Shown piece by piece: positions 11,722-23,804 of a DNA stretch of 64,000 bases (the stretch's first letter is position 1; each line of letters begins with the position of its first letter). The position numbers and the translations under genes were made by a program. The stretch is from positions 1,674,001 through 1,738,000 of the forward strand of contig NC_070565.1 of assembly GCF_026914185.1 (NCBI RefSeq), in the 5' to 3' direction. This stretch comes from Puccinia triticina. Its lineage: Eukaryota > Basidiomycota > Pucciniomycetes > Pucciniales > Pucciniaceae. The notes under the pieces were generated by a model. It worked only from the letters and a program-made list of their open reading frames with translations. It was not told the DNA's origin and made no database searches.

Positions 11722-12688
11722 TGTGAGCCTGAGTCTCTATAGTGACAGCAGGACACAAGAAAGAAGGGGGAAATAATTGGATTTCTTTGGATAAAGAAAA
11801 TACAATTATGAAAGAGAGAGAGAAAGAGAAAGAGAAACAGAGCAAGATCAAGATGAAGAGAAGTACTAGGTTATTCTAGTGGGAATGCACGTCCACTGGC
11901 AATGCTACTCTTCAGAAGAGTGCTGCTAATCTGTGCTAAGAAGTGCTACAGCTTCCTCTCAGGAGGGTATCTGGATTAGATAAGTTTAATCCAGCCACAA
12001 TTTTTTAGCTTCCTTCTGGATAGTCAAGGTTCTTAAAGGGAAACCTAAGGGACAGCCCTTTAACCTAGATTTGAGGCAAAGGCCAGTAGAATTGGAGGGA
12101 CAGCCCTGTGATCAAGGTGGAGGCAAAGGCCAGTAGTTTTGGAGGGACAGCCCTGTGATCAAGAAGAAGGTAGAACCAGCAGAAAGAGAAGATCAAGCAA
12201 GACACAGAGTTTTACCCCTGAGATAAACAAGGTTCAGTGAAAGAGGTTACTTACTGTCAATATCCCAGGCGCCTGTGACGGTAGGTATACTGGGAGTATA
12301 GTAATCTCTTTGGTGGTGATCCTGGGGTTATCTGGGGGGTGGTTCTGGTGTGCTGAAGTCTGTGGATCCGCCTCAGGCAAGGGGGATCCTGACTACAAAA
12401 ATTTTCACAGTTTGCTTATGTAATTTACATATGTACATGTGGTTTGGCGCGCCTGGTAGCGCTGACACGTCACAACTGCGCATGCGCGCCACAACTCAAT
12501 AACTCAGGGAAGGAGTATAGTTACAAAGAGTTGGTAAGTTGTAATTAGGGTTAAAATTACGTGAGGAGACAGAATATGAAGTCAAAACAAGGTTATCTCT
12601 TAAGATGAAAAGGATATAAAGTAATTTATATGTAACAAAGGTAGAACAGGCAGCTTTTAGGTCAGCTGTGATGACTCTAAGGCTGACA
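11722..12688 (-). repeat. Gypsy-1 3' LTR
   Basis: 967 bp, TG...CA ended, matching the 5' LTR with only scattered substitutions. It contains a GA-rich block at 11810-11850. Confidence 0.88.
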
Positions 12689-12725
12689 TTCCCTACCACC
12701 AAAAGGGTTGGATTTCTGTAAGAAA

Positions 12726-15700
12726 TTAAACCACAGGGTTAGACCTCTTCTCACTTCTGAATTTCCTGAGAAGGATAGCAGAGTCTGGAATGTCTTTCTC
12801 AAGGAGCCATTCATCATGATCAGCACTCATACCTTTGTATCTAGCTAAGTACATCATAACATCTCTGTTCTCCACTCTCAATCTCTTGTCTCTGAGAATC
12901 TTTTGTATGACTTTGCTCTGAGGGGTTTTATCCATGGGGGGAATGACAACTTTGACTTTCTGTCTCAAGAGGAACTTATCTGGATTGGGGTCTTTGTATG
13001 GTTTCACCAAGCTGACAGGAAATGTGGGATGTTTCCTGCTAAACTCTTCAGTCAAAATCACTTCTACAGCATTCTTCCCATGTAAAGCTTTCACAAGGAA
13101 TGTTCCAGTGAAGGAGTCTTTCATCTTCTTAGGGCCAGACAGGTTGTTGAAGTTTGCTGTGGATATTAGGACTTTATCACCAACTTTAAAAGATGGTTCT
13201 TTGTGACTCTTGTCCCATCTCTCTTTGTTATAAGATTTAGCTTCTGTTATGCATTGCTCAGCATGTTTTCTAGCTTTCTCAAATATCTTCCCATAGGCAA
13301 GAGCAGTAGGATGAATTTCTACAGAGTCTTGCTTCAAGAAATTTCTGGGAAGATTTGGAATCCAGCCTTTCTCCAGGATGGCAGGAGGTTTTCCAGTGGT
13401 TGGATGTATGCTTGTGCTATATGCTAGTTCAAGGATTGGAAGAAGTGAAACCCATTCATGAGTGTAACCATCATTGTCTTTGAATTCTAGACCATAAGCA
13501 CAGAACCTCCTAATCATGTCTTCAAGTGTTTGAATCATCCTTTCAGCTAATCCATCAGTCTGAGGGTGGTAAGCAGTGGAGAAGGAGAGTTTTGTTCCTA
13601 GCATACTATGTAAACCAGTCCAGAATTCAGATGTGAACTTAGGGTCTCTATCAGAGATGATGATTCTGGGGATGCCAGTTCTAGGCATTACTCTGTTCCA
13701 AAAAAGTATGGCAGTGTCCATGGCAGAGTCATCCTTAAAGCAGGGTACAAATATTGGGGTCTTAGAGTATCTGTCCACTATTACTAAACAAGCATTGAAG
13801 CTAGCAGCTCCTCCAGGGGATAAGGAAGTTACCCAATCCATATTAATAACATCCCATGGCTTTGAGGGCTCTTCAATTTTCATGAGCAATCCAAATCTCT
13901 TGCCTGTAGCTTTATTTGCTTTCTGGCATCTATCACAGGAAGAGAAGTATTCACCAGTGTCTTGTCTCCAGTTAGCCCACCAAGCAGTATCAGCTACTTT
14001 TTCTAAATTCCTGTCTTCAGAGAGATGACCAGAGTAGACACTGTCATGGCATTCATGCAAGATGGTGTTGATGCTTTCTTTGTCAGCTAGGACTAGGACA
14101 GAGTTGTGTTTCTCTCTGAAGTAGATGAGGCCATCAAATATAGAGAATCTTCCTTCATCATATAGCTTTCTCCAAGGATCTTGTAAAGAGTTTTTCAGCT
14201 GGGCATCTTTAGCATCTTTCAACAAAAGCTCTGACAATATGGTAGTGTTCTTGTCTTGCTTGTAGCCTTCTCTCACTGAGTCAAAGAACTCATTCTTGAA
14301 AGTGGAGACATGTATGCCCATGATGGGGAATCTGTCATCATCTTTGTCTTCTGGGTCATAAGCAGGGTTACTAGTATCATTTGGCAAAGCCCATCTGCTC
14401 AGTCCATCAGCATTCTTGTGAATATTCCCATCTCTGTGGATTATGGTCATATTGCCTCTGTATTCCTGAATAGCAATCTTCCACCTGAGCATATGTCTGT
14501 TGGGAGTCTTCATGTTCAGCAGTGATCTCAAAGCTGTGCAATCTGTTACAACATGAAAGACACTGCCATCTAAGTAGTAATGGAGTTTTTCCAGGGCCCA
14601 AACCAGACATAAGCATTCAAGTTGACTAGCACCATATCTTGTTTCACTGTCCTTCAGTTGTCTGGATATGAAAACAATGGGTCCTTCTTTTCTTACTCCA
14701 TCAATGACTTGGATTTGATGTAAAGCAGCACCTAAACCAGTCATACTAGCATCTACATGTAGTGTGAAAGGATGGGCCCAGTCAGGAAACAGTAACGATG
14801 GAGCTGTGGTCAGTTTCTCTTTTAACAAGTTGTAGGCTACTATTCTATGATGAGTCATCTCGTATATGACATCAATCCTTGTCAGTTCAGTTAGAGGTTT
14901 TGCTATCTCTGCAAACTTCTCAATGTGTTGTCTGTAGTAACCAGCAAAACCAAGAAATGATTGCATTTCTTTCCTACTACTAGGCACAGGCTTTTGGAGG
15001 ACAGCAGCTACTTTATTCTGATCTATCCCTATGGTAATGCCAGAGACAAGATGGCCCAGAGCTTTGATCTGATCAAATCCAAAGTTACACTTCTTCAAGG
15101 AGATTTTCATGTTCATGTTAATGACAACTTTCAGGATCCTGTCTATCCTATTGAGGTGTTCCTCCCAAGTGTTGGACATAATGATGATATCATCAATATA
15201 GATAATGACCCACTTCTCATCAATTTCTTTTCTGAACTCAATGTCCATCATTCTCTGGAAATGAGAGGGGGCATTCTTGATCCCAAAGGGCATTCTCAGG
15301 TATTCATAGATTCCTTTGTGCATAATAATCCTGAGTAGATGTCTAGAATCTTCTGCAATGACATTCTGGTGAAAACCTTTGAGTACATCCATACTAGTCA
15401 GATACTTAGCTTTGGCCAGGTTGTTCAGAGTCTCACTGATCTTAGGAATGGGATACCTGTCCGAAGCAGTGTAGGAATTCAAATCTCTGAAGTCTCCTAC
15501 CATTCTGGACTTTCCATTGTGCCAGGCAATGATTACAGGAGTAGTGATTTCAACTACTTCATTATGACCAACTTTCCTTAGAACATTCAGGTTTACTAGC
15601 TCTTCAATGTGTTGCTCAAGAGCTTCTCTGCTTTTGGGGCTGGCAGGATAAGGAGGTCTTCTGAGGAGAGGAGGATAGGGTCTTTCAGTTGTCAACTTGA

Positions 15701-18161
15701 TATGAAATTCATGACCCTTAATGGCACCAAGGGGCTGTTTGGTGTTGGAGAAGGCAAGGTTGTCATTGTAGAGGACTTCAAACAACTTCTCTTTTTGCTC
15801 AATAGTTAACTTATCACTGAACTTGGCTTCACAGAGTTCTTCTATAATAAATTTCTGCAGTTGAGGATGGGACTTCTTTACAGCAGAAATTTTATTAGAA
15901 GGACTCATTTTCTCCAGATGATGAGACTTAAAGCTAAATTTCTTCCTCTTGTTCTCATTTCCAATGGTAAAGAATCTCTCTTTGCTTTTTGTGATGTCAA
16001 AGCCATAAAGAGACATGTAATCATTTCCAAGGATAAGGTAGTTTATTCTTGCATTTTTCATAACTACAAATTCTGCTAGAATTCTAATGGAACCTTTAGT
16101 GTGAAGAAAAATCAATGCCATTTCTATTATGCCCATTGGCTGTAATTGATCACTACAGCTGTGGAACTTAGCATGGTTGATTGGCATGAGCTTGTTTTCC
16201 CATTCTGGTATTATAGAATCCAGTAATTTGTTACTGATGATTGAGCAAGAAGCTCCACTATCAAGAAGACATGGGTGTTCTCTCGATTCAATTAGGGCAG
16301 TAGTGAGGTTTGCTTTTCCAGTAAGATGAGCTTTTCCTCTATCAGGTTTACATTTCATCAGTCTAGCATCCTCTATGTGGGAAGACTGGCAGGATTTGTC
16401 CCAGGTCTGAGGTTGATGAGTTTCAGCTTGAATTTCAGCAATGGAGAAGTCTTGGTTTATCTCACACTCTACAGCATGTGTTCCAAAATCAAAATCAACT
16501 AAGGGATCATAATTGGCACCATTTCCATTGTCCATAGCAAGAATCATGTGATTGGTTCTATGATTCTCTTCCTCCTCATCCAGTTCTGATTCAGACTTAT
16601 GTGGTTCACCTTGATCATCTTCATTGTCACTCTTGGGATCATCATCATCTTCCATTCCTACATTATTAATTTTGTTCTTCTTCTTAGGGCATTCCCTGGA
16701 GAAGTGGCCAGTTTGTTTGCAGAAATGGCACATAAGTTTTTCTTTCTCAGGGGCAAAGACATGATTCTTTTTGGCAGAGGAGTCAGATGGCTTATCAGCT
16801 TTCTCAGGGGCAGGATTGTTTCTCCATTGGGATCTGTTAGGAGGGTTATAATTGTTTGTCACAGGCTTGTTCCTTTTCATGACTCTGTCTATGACTTCTT
16901 CAGCAATTATAACCATATCCTCAAAACTCATTTCAGTAGCATCTCTTTTGTATCTGCTTTTAATAGCATGCTCAAGGTTTTGAGGGCATTGCTTCAAGAT
17001 TTTCTCACAAATAAGATACTCACTGAGTTCAGGTTGATAAGCCTTCAGTCTTTCTCTCTGATTACCAAACCATTTATGGATTTTCCTTCCATCATAGGCA
17101 AAGTGATCATTCTCAAATTCTTGTTGCATTTTCCATTTCCAGTTCTCAGTGCCAAACTTGTTTCTGATGGCATTCTTCCACCAAGCCCAAGATTTGTTTC
17201 CATACTGGTCTCTGATGCCTAGGTACCAATTCCTTGCAGTGTCAGTCAACAAGATTGTTAATCTACTGATTATCATGTTATCCAGCATCAAGTAGTCTCT
17301 GACCAGGATATCAGTGTTTTTAATCCAAAGTTCATGATTGTAAGGCAATTCTCCAGAGAATTTCTCCCAGTCTCCATTCTCAGGGATACCTTTCCACAAT
17401 TCCTTCCTCATTTCAAAGTCTATTGCTCCATGATCAATGTAGGGGAATTCTTCTTGGTCCTTTGCATCGGGAGTATTGCTTGCAGGCTTGGGAAAGTTAT
17501 CTCTTGGTGGTCTTTGGGGTTCAGGAGTAGGAATAGGAGGAGGTGCTCTGTGTTCCTGTTGTTGCTCATGGTGGACATTCTGGAAGGGATTATTGTATAA
17601 GAGATGAGGGGGTTGGTCTCTGTCATCTGGTATTAACACAGAATCCAGCTTTGAGCTCACAGTGTTTACTACAGAAGATATGTCACTGAATCTTCTCTTA
17701 GATTGTTCAAATCTGTTGTGCTCATTGGCATGAAGGTCATTGATCTGATTACCAATGGAAGTAAGATTGTTGCTCACTTTCTCTTCAAAATCTTTCAGAT
17801 TTTGGCCAATTGTATCCATGTTAGAATGACATTGTGATTCATTTACCAGAATCAAATCTTGAACTGTCTCAAACTTATCATCTATGTGTTTCTTCAGTTG
17901 TTCTAACACATTGTTATTCACTGTGGACTTCTCTCTGGCACTTTCACCTATGTTATTCAGGATTTGATCAAGCAAAAAGGGAATGAATTCATCTTTAAAC
18001 AGATCAAGAATTGAATGATTCAGGACATCTTTAAAATTGCTGACACAAGATTCAAGAAGAGTACCAGGAATGGTTTCAACAGTACCAGATAATTCAGGGA
18101 GAAATTTAGAGAACAAGACTTGCAATTTTTCTTCTAGAAACAAAGGACCATTTCTAGACAT
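12726..18161 (-). CDS. Gypsy-1 Gag-Pol polyprotein with chromodomain, 1811 aa
   Basis: A single uninterrupted ORF from an ATG. Order by residue: an N-terminal helical region of about 180 residues; a retrotransposon Gag core (about 255-425); a CCHC knuckle [14 protein letters not shown] (478-491); an acidic stretch; a protease LLDSGAS (active Asp 634); RT with Asp 924 (TSMDVLKGF) and YIDD (988-991); RNase H with HVDAS (1135); integrase HHCC (to Cys 1412) and DDE at Asp 1442, Asp 1504 and Glu 1540; and a C-terminal chromodomain (about 1750-1805, with YLARYKG and DEWLLEKD). All catalytic residues I can check are present. Chromodomains in this family steer integration to modified chromatin. The protein should assemble particles, copy the RNA and integrate the cDNA. 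Confidence 0.92.
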   Translation of the reverse strand: MSRNGPLFLEEKLQVLFSKFLPELSGTVETIPGTLLESCVSNFKDVLNHSILDLFKDEFIPFLLDQILNNIGESAREKSTVNNNVLEQLKKHIDDKFETVQDLILVNESQCHSNMDTIGQNLKDFEEKVSNNLTSIGNQINDLHANEHNRFEQSKRRFSDISSVVNTVSSKLDSVLIPDDRDQPPHLLYNNPFQNVHHEQQQEHRAPPPIPTPEPQRPPRDNFPKPASNTPDAKDQEEFPYIDHGAIDFEMRKELWKGIPENGDWEKFSGELPYNHELWIKNTDILVRDYLMLDNMIISRLTILLTDTARNWYLGIRDQYGNKSWAWWKNAIRNKFGTENWKWKMQQEFENDHFAYDGRKIHKWFGNQRERLKAYQPELSEYLICEKILKQCPQNLEHAIKSRYKRDATEMSFEDMVIIAEEVIDRVMKRNKPVTNNYNPPNRSQWRNNPAPEKADKPSDSSAKKNHVFAPEKEKLMCHFCKQTGHFSRECPKKKNKINNVGMEDDDDPKSDNEDDQGEPHKSESELDEEEENHRTNHMILAMDNGNGANYDPLVDFDFGTHAVECEINQDFSIAEIQAETHQPQTWDKSCQSSHIEDARLMKCKPDRGKAHLTGKANLTTALIESREHPCLLDSGASCSIISNKLLDSIIPEWENKLMPINHAKFHSCSDQLQPMGIIEMALIFLHTKGSIRILAEFVVMKNARINYLILGNDYMSLYGFDITKSKERFFTIGNENKRKKFSFKSHHLEKMSPSNKISAVKKSHPQLQKFIIEELCEAKFSDKLTIEQKEKLFEVLYNDNLAFSNTKQPLGAIKGHEFHIKLTTERPYPPLLRRPPYPASPKSREALEQHIEELVNLNVLRKVGHNEVVEITTPVIIAWHNGKSRMVGDFRDLNSYTASDRYPIPKISETLNNLAKAKYLTSMDVLKGFHQNVIAEDSRHLLRIIMHKGIYEYLRMPFGIKNAPSHFQRMMDIEFRKEIDEKWVIIYIDDIIIMSNTWEEHLNRIDRILKVVINMNMKISLKKCNFGFDQIKALGHLVSGITIGIDQNKVAAVLQKPVPSSRKEMQSFLGFAGYYRQHIEKFAEIAKPLTELTRIDVIYEMTHHRIVAYNLLKEKLTTAPSLLFPDWAHPFTLHVDASMTGLGAALHQIQVIDGVRKEGPIVFISRQLKDSETRYGASQLECLCLVWALEKLHYYLDGSVFHVVTDCTALRSLLNMKTPNRHMLRWKIAIQEYRGNMTIIHRDGNIHKNADGLSRWALPNDTSNPAYDPEDKDDDRFPIMGIHVSTFKNEFFDSVREGYKQDKNTTILSELLLKDAKDAQLKNSLQDPWRKLYDEGRFSIFDGLIYFREKHNSVLVLADKESINTILHECHDSVYSGHLSEDRNLEKVADTAWWANWRQDTGEYFSSCDRCQKANKATGKRFGLLMKIEEPSKPWDVINMDWVTSLSPGGAASFNACLVIVDRYSKTPIFVPCFKDDSAMDTAILFWNRVMPRTGIPRIIISDRDPKFTSEFWTGLHSMLGTKLSFSTAYHPQTDGLAERMIQTLEDMIRRFCAYGLEFKDNDGYTHEWVSLLPILELAYSTSIHPTTGKPPAILEKGWIPNLPRNFLKQDSVEIHPTALAYGKIFEKARKHAEQCITEAKSYNKERWDKSHKEPSFKVGDKVLISTANFNNLSGPKKMKDSFTGTFLVKALHGKNAVEVILTEEFSRKHPTFPVSLVKPYKDPNPDKFLLRQKVKVVIPPMDKTPQSKVIQKILRDKRLRVENRDVMMYLARYKGMSADHDEWLLEKDIPDSAILLRKFRSEKRSNPVV

Positions 18162-18279
18162 TTCAGAGTTAAGATTATTGAGAAAAAATTCTCTATTTGA
18201 AGGATCAGAGAGATTGTCAATATCTAAACTAAGGCCTAGTGGGGAATCACTACTTAAGGAGCTTTAGGCAAAGATTCAT

Positions 18280-19473
18280 CTAATAAGGGCCTCTCCCCCT
18301 GGCTCTCCCGCGTCCATAGCCTCTCCTCACTCCTTGTGTGGCTCTCATTAGGTATTCTCCTATTTCTAGAACTCTCTGAGTGTCGTCCTGAGGGCGTCTC
18401 CAGTTCCTCCCTGATCCTCTCCAGTTGTTTTGAGGATAAGGGGGGTTGTGGCCTGTGAATTCTTGCGGCATTTGAGGATAAAGGTGTTGATTGTAGCCGC
18501 CAGTTGGATGATGCGGGCTGGGGCGGAATAACTGAACCACCTCTCGCGGTATAGAAGCTGGTGGCGGGCTCACTTGGAGCGTCTGCGGCGGTGGCGGCGG
18601 CGGCAAGGGAGTTCCTTGGTAATGCTGGCTCTCTAGGCGCGGCTGTGGCTGAAATTGGGGCTGATTGGAGGGGATAGGACCCTGGAACTCCTGCGCCATA
18701 ACTCGTAGTTGAGAACCCGTGGGTTCCGGCGTTGGCGTCGTTAGAATGGGTTGTTGACTGGCATGCGGCACTATGGCCAGCTGCGACTGAGGCCGGGTTA
18801 TTTGTGCCGTGGAGTTCTGCGGTCCTGGGCCGTTGTTCTGGTTCATTAGGGAGACTTCCAGATTGTGTAGTTCGTCTCTGGGTATCCATTCTTGACAGAG
18901 ACGGATACCGTCTGTTCTCCCAACTAGTTCTATTATCATTTCCTGCGTCATAGAAGCTTGGGAGAGGAGGCGCCTCATGGTTAACGTGTTCTGCGCCTCC
19001 CTGGCTCGGAAAAAGAGGTTGAATTGTTCGTTGAACATGCTGATGAGGCTGGATAACTCCTCCTCTTCTGGAATAAGATCCATTGGGCCTGAGGACGCTT
19101 CCCGTCGAGGGCTCTGAGTGTACGGAAGGAGGGCTAGATTGGGCGGCGCCGTAGGTCTCATGCCCTCTGGGTTGATAGGCTGGGAGGGCGGTTGACTCGT
19201 CGTAGGGAGATTCACAGTAAGATCTATGTGTTCCCTGTCTATAGGCCGTGGAACTGGCTTGGATCTGCTCGACGCTAGGGCTATGGACGTTTCTCTCGGC
19301 TGGTACAGCGCCAGGGGAATCCCTGTGTCTGGGAGAAGCGGTTCCTCCTCCGGGATCTTGAGGAAATCCTCTTGCAGAGGCGGCAAGGCTGATTCTAGCT
19401 CTTCAAAGCCGTTCTTCTACGGCGGGGCTGAGGCGGTAGCGGTGGTGCAACTCTTCTGAGAGGTCTCTGCCAT
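18280..19473 (-). pseudogene. Gypsy-1 extra upstream ORF, Pro/Gln-rich with RG-rich tail
   Basis: This ORF lies between the 5' LTR and gag-pol. It starts at ATG 19473 (MAETSQKSCTT), meets an in-frame TAG at 19417-19419, and continues open for about 370 residues. The centre is a helical segment (LISMFNEQFNLFFRAREAQ). The last third is Pro/Gln-rich and ends GYGRGRARGRGPY, resembling RG-rich RNA-binding tails. The normal Gag is already in the 1811-aa ORF, so this is an additional product of unknown function. A second frame (18254-18889) is also open across its 3' half; I cannot tell whether both are used. The TAG may be a mutation or a readthrough site. Confidence 0.5.
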
Positions 19474-19489
19474 TTCTAAGGTGGGGAGG

Positions 19490-20243
19490 CATGGTTATTA
19501 CGGTTATGGGTAGAGGAAATAAATGGGAAAAGGAATTAAGGAAGGTTATATACCTGCTGGGTTAGACTTAGCAGATATTTTTTTTGCTTTTTCTCGTAGT
19601 AGAAGAAGCTTTTTTCTTGGTTTCCTTTGCGCTTGGCTTCGCTGAGGAATTAGAAGTCCAATCTGCTATGTTAACAGGAGCTACGGTCCTTTTTCTACAA
19701 GATTTCGGCGCTTTTGCAGTAGCAATAGGAGTCCAGGCGGTGCTACTGATTAAATTGCCGTTACACGGATTTGCTACTATTTTGTCGTCGTAGTTTTCTT
19801 TGTCTGCGCTAGTCTGCGCCGTCAAGAATTTTTTTTGCGGTCAACTGCGGTAGTTGTAGATAAGAAGCAGGAGAATCTTTTGAGCACACTCCGTTTTTCA
19901 CTATCTCTTCTTGATCCAAAGATATAGAGGGTTCTGGGGAGGATAAGTCCGACGAAGGGATAAATAGTGGCGCGGAGGAGTCGCAATTCTGCACTACCAC
20001 GAGTACACAAGACGTAAATTTTTTTTTCAAGGGTTCAGTTAGATAATTTATCAATATAAAAGCAATTTTAGATAGTTTTGGAAGAATTTTAGCGTTAGTA
20101 GGATATGTAGAAAAAAATTTTAGAGTTGTTTTTTCAAATTTTAAGAGTTTTTTGTTTGATTTAGTCAGGATGATCAGTCCTTTGGCTTTATAGCAGTCTA
20201 GAATTATGAAAAGGTGAGTAATTTTCCCGATGGGGCCCCCAAT
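19490..20243 (-). other. Gypsy-1 leader between the 5' LTR and the first ORF
   Basis: Two short minus-strand ORFs occur (19568-19825, Lys/Ser/Thr-rich; 19809-20054), neither recognisable. Directly inside the LTR the minus strand reads TTGGGGGCCCCATCGGG, which is in the position of a primer-binding site. Confidence 0.4.
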
Positions 20244-21548
20244 TGTGAGCCTGAGTCAACGGTGGGCCGCTACGCTAAACTATCCGTAGCGTGCGCTATC
20301 CGCTAGTTTAGCGTTGCGTAGTTCCTGACACATTGCCGTTAGTTGTAGCGCCCGCTACGGGACGCTACGCTACGCTAACGGGCGCTAACAGCGCTATCAG
20401 CTTTTTTAGCGGTTGAATAGCACTGCTAGCGCTGATAGCGGCGATAGAGGCCCTGTAGTTTCAAGGGGTGCCTGTTAGCGGTAGCGGGCAATCACTGCCC
20501 GCTAACGGAAAACCCTGTCATTTGTAGTTTAGATCCGCTACGCTGCGCTGAACTACGGACTAAATGTAGCATAGCGGCCCACCGTTGCCTGAGTCTCTAT
20601 AGTGACAGCAGGACACAAGAAAGAAGGGGGAAATAATTGGATTTCTTTGGATAAAGAAAATACAATTATGAAAGAGAGAGAGAAAGAGAAAGAGAAACAG
20701 AGCAAGATCAAGATGAAGAGAAGTACTAGATTATTCTAGTGGGAATGCACGTCCACTGACAATGCTACTCTTCAGAAGAGTGCTGCTAATCTGTGCTAAG
20801 AAGTGCTACAGCTTCCTCTCAGGAGGGTATCTGGATTAGATAAGTTTAATCCAGCCACAATTTTTTAGCTTCCTTCTGGATAGTCAAGGTTCTTAAAGGG
20901 AAACCTAAGGGACAGCCCTTTAACCTATATTTGAGGCAAAGGCCAGTAGAATTGGAGGGACAGCCCTGTGATCAAGGTGGAGGCAAAGGCCAGTAGATTT
21001 GGAGGGACAGCCCTGTGATCAAGAAGAAGGTAGAACCAGCAGAAAGAGAAGATCAAGCAAGACACAGAGTTTTACCCCTGAGATAAACAAGGTTCAGTGA
21101 AAGAGGTTACTTACTGTCAATATCCTAGGCGCCTGTGACGGTAGGTATACTGGGAGTATAGTAATCTCTTTGGTGGTGATCCTGGGGTTATCTGGGGGGT
21201 GGTTCTGGTGTGCTGAAGTCTGTGGATCCGCTTCAGGCAAGGGGAATCCTGACTACGAAAATCTTCACAGTTTGCTTATGTAATTTACATATGTACATGT
21301 GGTTTAGCGCGCCTGGTAGCGCTGACACGTCACAACTGCGCATGCGCGCCACAACTCAATAACTCAGGGAAGGAGTATAGTTACAAAGAGTTGGTAAGTT
21401 GTAATTAGGGTTAAAATTACGTGAGGAGACAGAATATGAAGTCAAAACAAGGTTATCTCTTAAGATGAAAAGGATATAAAGTAATTTATATGTAACAAAG
21501 GTAGAACAGGCAGCTTTTAGGTCAGCTGTGATGACTCTAAGGCTGACA
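20244..21548 (-). repeat. Gypsy-1 5' LTR, interrupted by a MITE
   Basis: Its total is 1305 bp. Subtracting the 331-bp insert and 7-bp duplication leaves 967 bp, equal to the 3' LTR. Confidence 0.88.
20257..20587. mobile_element. hAT-like MITE in the Gypsy-1 LTR (331 bp)
   Basis: The ends are CAACGGTGGGCCGCTACGCT and the complement of an almost identical sequence. CCTGAGT flanks both sides; counting the shared G makes an 8-bp GCCTGAGT. The intact 3' LTR is the empty site (TGTGAGCCTGAGTCTC). The interior is built of GCTA and AGCG palindromes. An 8-bp TSD would suit hAT. It is the innermost, so the youngest, insertion in this nest. Confidence 0.75.
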
Positions 21549-21649
21549 GAAATCATCAACCACACCCAGGATATACTTGTGACCATATTTTGCTGGCGTA
21601 TTAATCTCCATTGTATCAAAGTGTAGCTTCTGAAAAGGTAATGAAGCAG

Positions 21650-23741
21650 CACCAGGAAAAAAAATAGTCACTTGATGACAAGTGACATCATGCCAGCTCC
21701 AGCGGGCTACCCACCATCTACCCACCATCTACCCATCATCTACCCACCATCTACCCACCATCTAACCAGTTTAAGAATTTCCACAGGAGATCCTCAGTTT
21801 TTGCTGGGCACCACTGATCCCCATTTCTGGTCAGCTGATACTCAGCTTTAGCTCCCAGCTTATGCTCAGCTTTGGTGCCCAGCTCATGCTCAGCTTTGTT
21901 GCCCAGATCAGAACCAGTCCTGGCCCAGCTTATTTTCAGCTTTATTCCAGTCATGGCTCAGCTTAGACTCAGATTAGGACTATCATTGGCCCAGCCAATG
22001 CTCAGCTTTGGACCAGTATTGGCTCAGCTGATTTTCAGCTTTGGCTAAATCTCGGCCCAGCCAATGCTCAGATTCTGAGTCTGACCACTCCTGTAACAGC
22101 TTATGCTCATCTGTGGACCAGCCTTGGCTCAGCTGATGCTCAGCTGTGGACCAGCCTTGGCTCAGCTGATGCTCAGCTGATTCTCAGCTGTGGACCAGCC
22201 TTGGCTCAGCTGATGCTCAGCTGATGCTCAGCTGTGGACCAGCCTTGGCTCAGCTGATGCTCAGCTGATGCTCAGCTGTGGACCAGCCTTGGCTCAGCTG
22301 ATGCTCAGCTGTGGACCAGCCTTGGCTCAGCTGATGCTCAGCTGTGGACCAGCCTTGGCTCAGCTGATGCTCAGCTGTGGACCGAGCGTGTACAGCCTCT
22401 CCGTCGAACGCACAAAGTGCGGGAGAGGTTTGTGTCTAAAACGCGCATGCTCGCGTGTCACAGTTGGGCTTCTGAGGTCCTTTTTTTTTGTAAAAATCCT
22501 ATAAAATACACCCAAATACCCAGTCAATAATAATTTTGGGCAGGGTGTGCCCAAGATGAGGTTCTTTATCCCCATCAAGAAGGATTTTGAATTTTTCAAA
22601 AATTGTATGTGTAGGATTTTTTACAAGCCAATTTTAGTTCAACATGACTTTTTTTTTTTTTCTTCAAACCAAACCATTCCTTATGTAATCAATAGAGGAA
22701 AAGATGGCCATCCCAGGATGTTAAACAAAATTGTTTTGAGGAATTTTGTGAACGAGGGATCCTGGTTGAGAAGCCAAGAATCAACTTCAGTTCAATCCTG
22801 AAGAGTCAGATTTTTAGATTTTCAAAATCTTGAAAAAATTCCTGCTGGTCCAATTTTCAACATTTTCTTTTGAAAAGTGGATGAGGAGGTCCGCACCATC
22901 CTCCTCTATCTCCGACCCAACTTTTTGCCTCCGGGGAGATGGATGTACAAGAGGTGAAGCCGTCCAAAAGTCGGCTACACCAAAACTGGCCAACCGTGAC
23001 GCGGTTGTAAGTCAGTTTTGGACTCAAGTCCCTCCTTCGGAGGGGTCGCTCCGCGACCAGGGCTGCCTGCCCCCCCGCAGACGAGGGACTTCCACAAGTT
23101 GGGCTGTGGACCAGCCTTGGCTCAGCTGATGCTCAGCTGTGGACCAGCCTTGGCTCAGCTGATGCTCAGCTGTGGAACAGCCTTGGCTCAGGTGATATTA
23201 ATCTTTTGAATAGTCTCAAAACCTCTGATACTCAGCTTTAGAACAGCCTTGGCTCAGCCAATGCTCAGCTTTGTACCAGCATTGGCTCAGCTGATGCGCA
23301 GCTTTTGAAAAGTTTTGGCCCAGCTGGTGTTAATCTTTGGAACAGTATTGTCCCAGCTGATCCTAAGCTCTGCACAAGCCTTTTCCAAGATGATGCTCAG
23401 CTTTGGACCATTGTTGGCTAAGCTGATGCTCAGATTTGGAATATTCTTGGTCCAGCTGACACTTGGATTTGTTTCAGGCTTGGAATATCCAATGCTCAGC
23501 TGTGGCCCAGGCTCAGCCAATGCTCAGCTTTGGCCCAGGCTCAGTCAATGCCTACTGCTCAGCTGTTCCTGGGAAAAAATTAGGATCAGCTGACTGTGCC
23601 ACATTGAGTGCTCTGGTGCAGTCCTGCAAGCTCTACAAGTGCTGGTGGAGCAGACTTGGAGCAGCGTTGGAGTAGCTCTGGAGCAGAAACCAAAGCTGCA
23701 TCATGTCACTTGCCATCAAGTGACTTTTTTTTTTCCTGGTG
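21650..23741. mobile_element. CACTA-like non-autonomous element 2 (2092 bp)
   Basis: It has the same ends as the element at 7430 (CACCAGGAAAAAAAA, TAGTCACTTGATG). The 3-bp duplication is CAG (21647-21649, 23742-23744). Both subterminal regions are arrays of CAGCTGATGCTCAGC-type units; the best-preserved tandem part is a 33-bp unit at about 22130-22390 and 23100-23190. Removing the element restores Copia-A integrase (INHIPSAASLPFQKLHFD). No transposase is encoded. Confidence 0.75.
22384..23102. other. Non-array core of CACTA-like element 2
   Basis: 719 bp with no repeat units, bordered on both sides by the 10-mer GCTGTGGACC, itself part of the 33-bp unit. It may be a secondary insertion with a 9-10-bp duplication or simply the central core. 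No ORF of note. Confidence 0.35.
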
Positions 23742-23804
23742 CAGAAGGTATGTGATTAATGTGAGGGGCTCACTTGAGTTTAACAGCGCGACATACATCA
23801 CAAT

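Larger units (their letters stand above)
11722..21548 (-). mobile_element. Gypsy-1: near-intact chromodomain Gypsy (chromovirus)
   Basis: LTRs of 967 bp lie at 11722-12688 and 20244-21548 (the latter carries a 331-bp MITE). They start TGTGAGCCTG and end GGCTGACA on the plus strand. Flanking pentamers are TAAAT (11717-11721) and GAAAT (21549-21553), one change apart; the GAAAT form rebuilds the interrupted Copia integrase codon. By eye the LTRs differ at about ten positions, so insertion is recent. The main polyprotein is uninterrupted. A GGTGGTAGGGAA purine tract precedes the 3' LTR. Confidence 0.88.

Noticed and set aside
15861..17222. Hydrophobic plus-strand ORFs that look like membrane proteins
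   Set aside because: They are antisense to the intact 1811-aa Gypsy-1 polyprotein; hydrophobicity comes from reading acidic/lysine codons in reverse.
22268..22504. ORF with repeated LSCGPALAQLM peptide
   Set aside because: It is the 33-bp subterminal repeat of a CACTA-like element read in frame.
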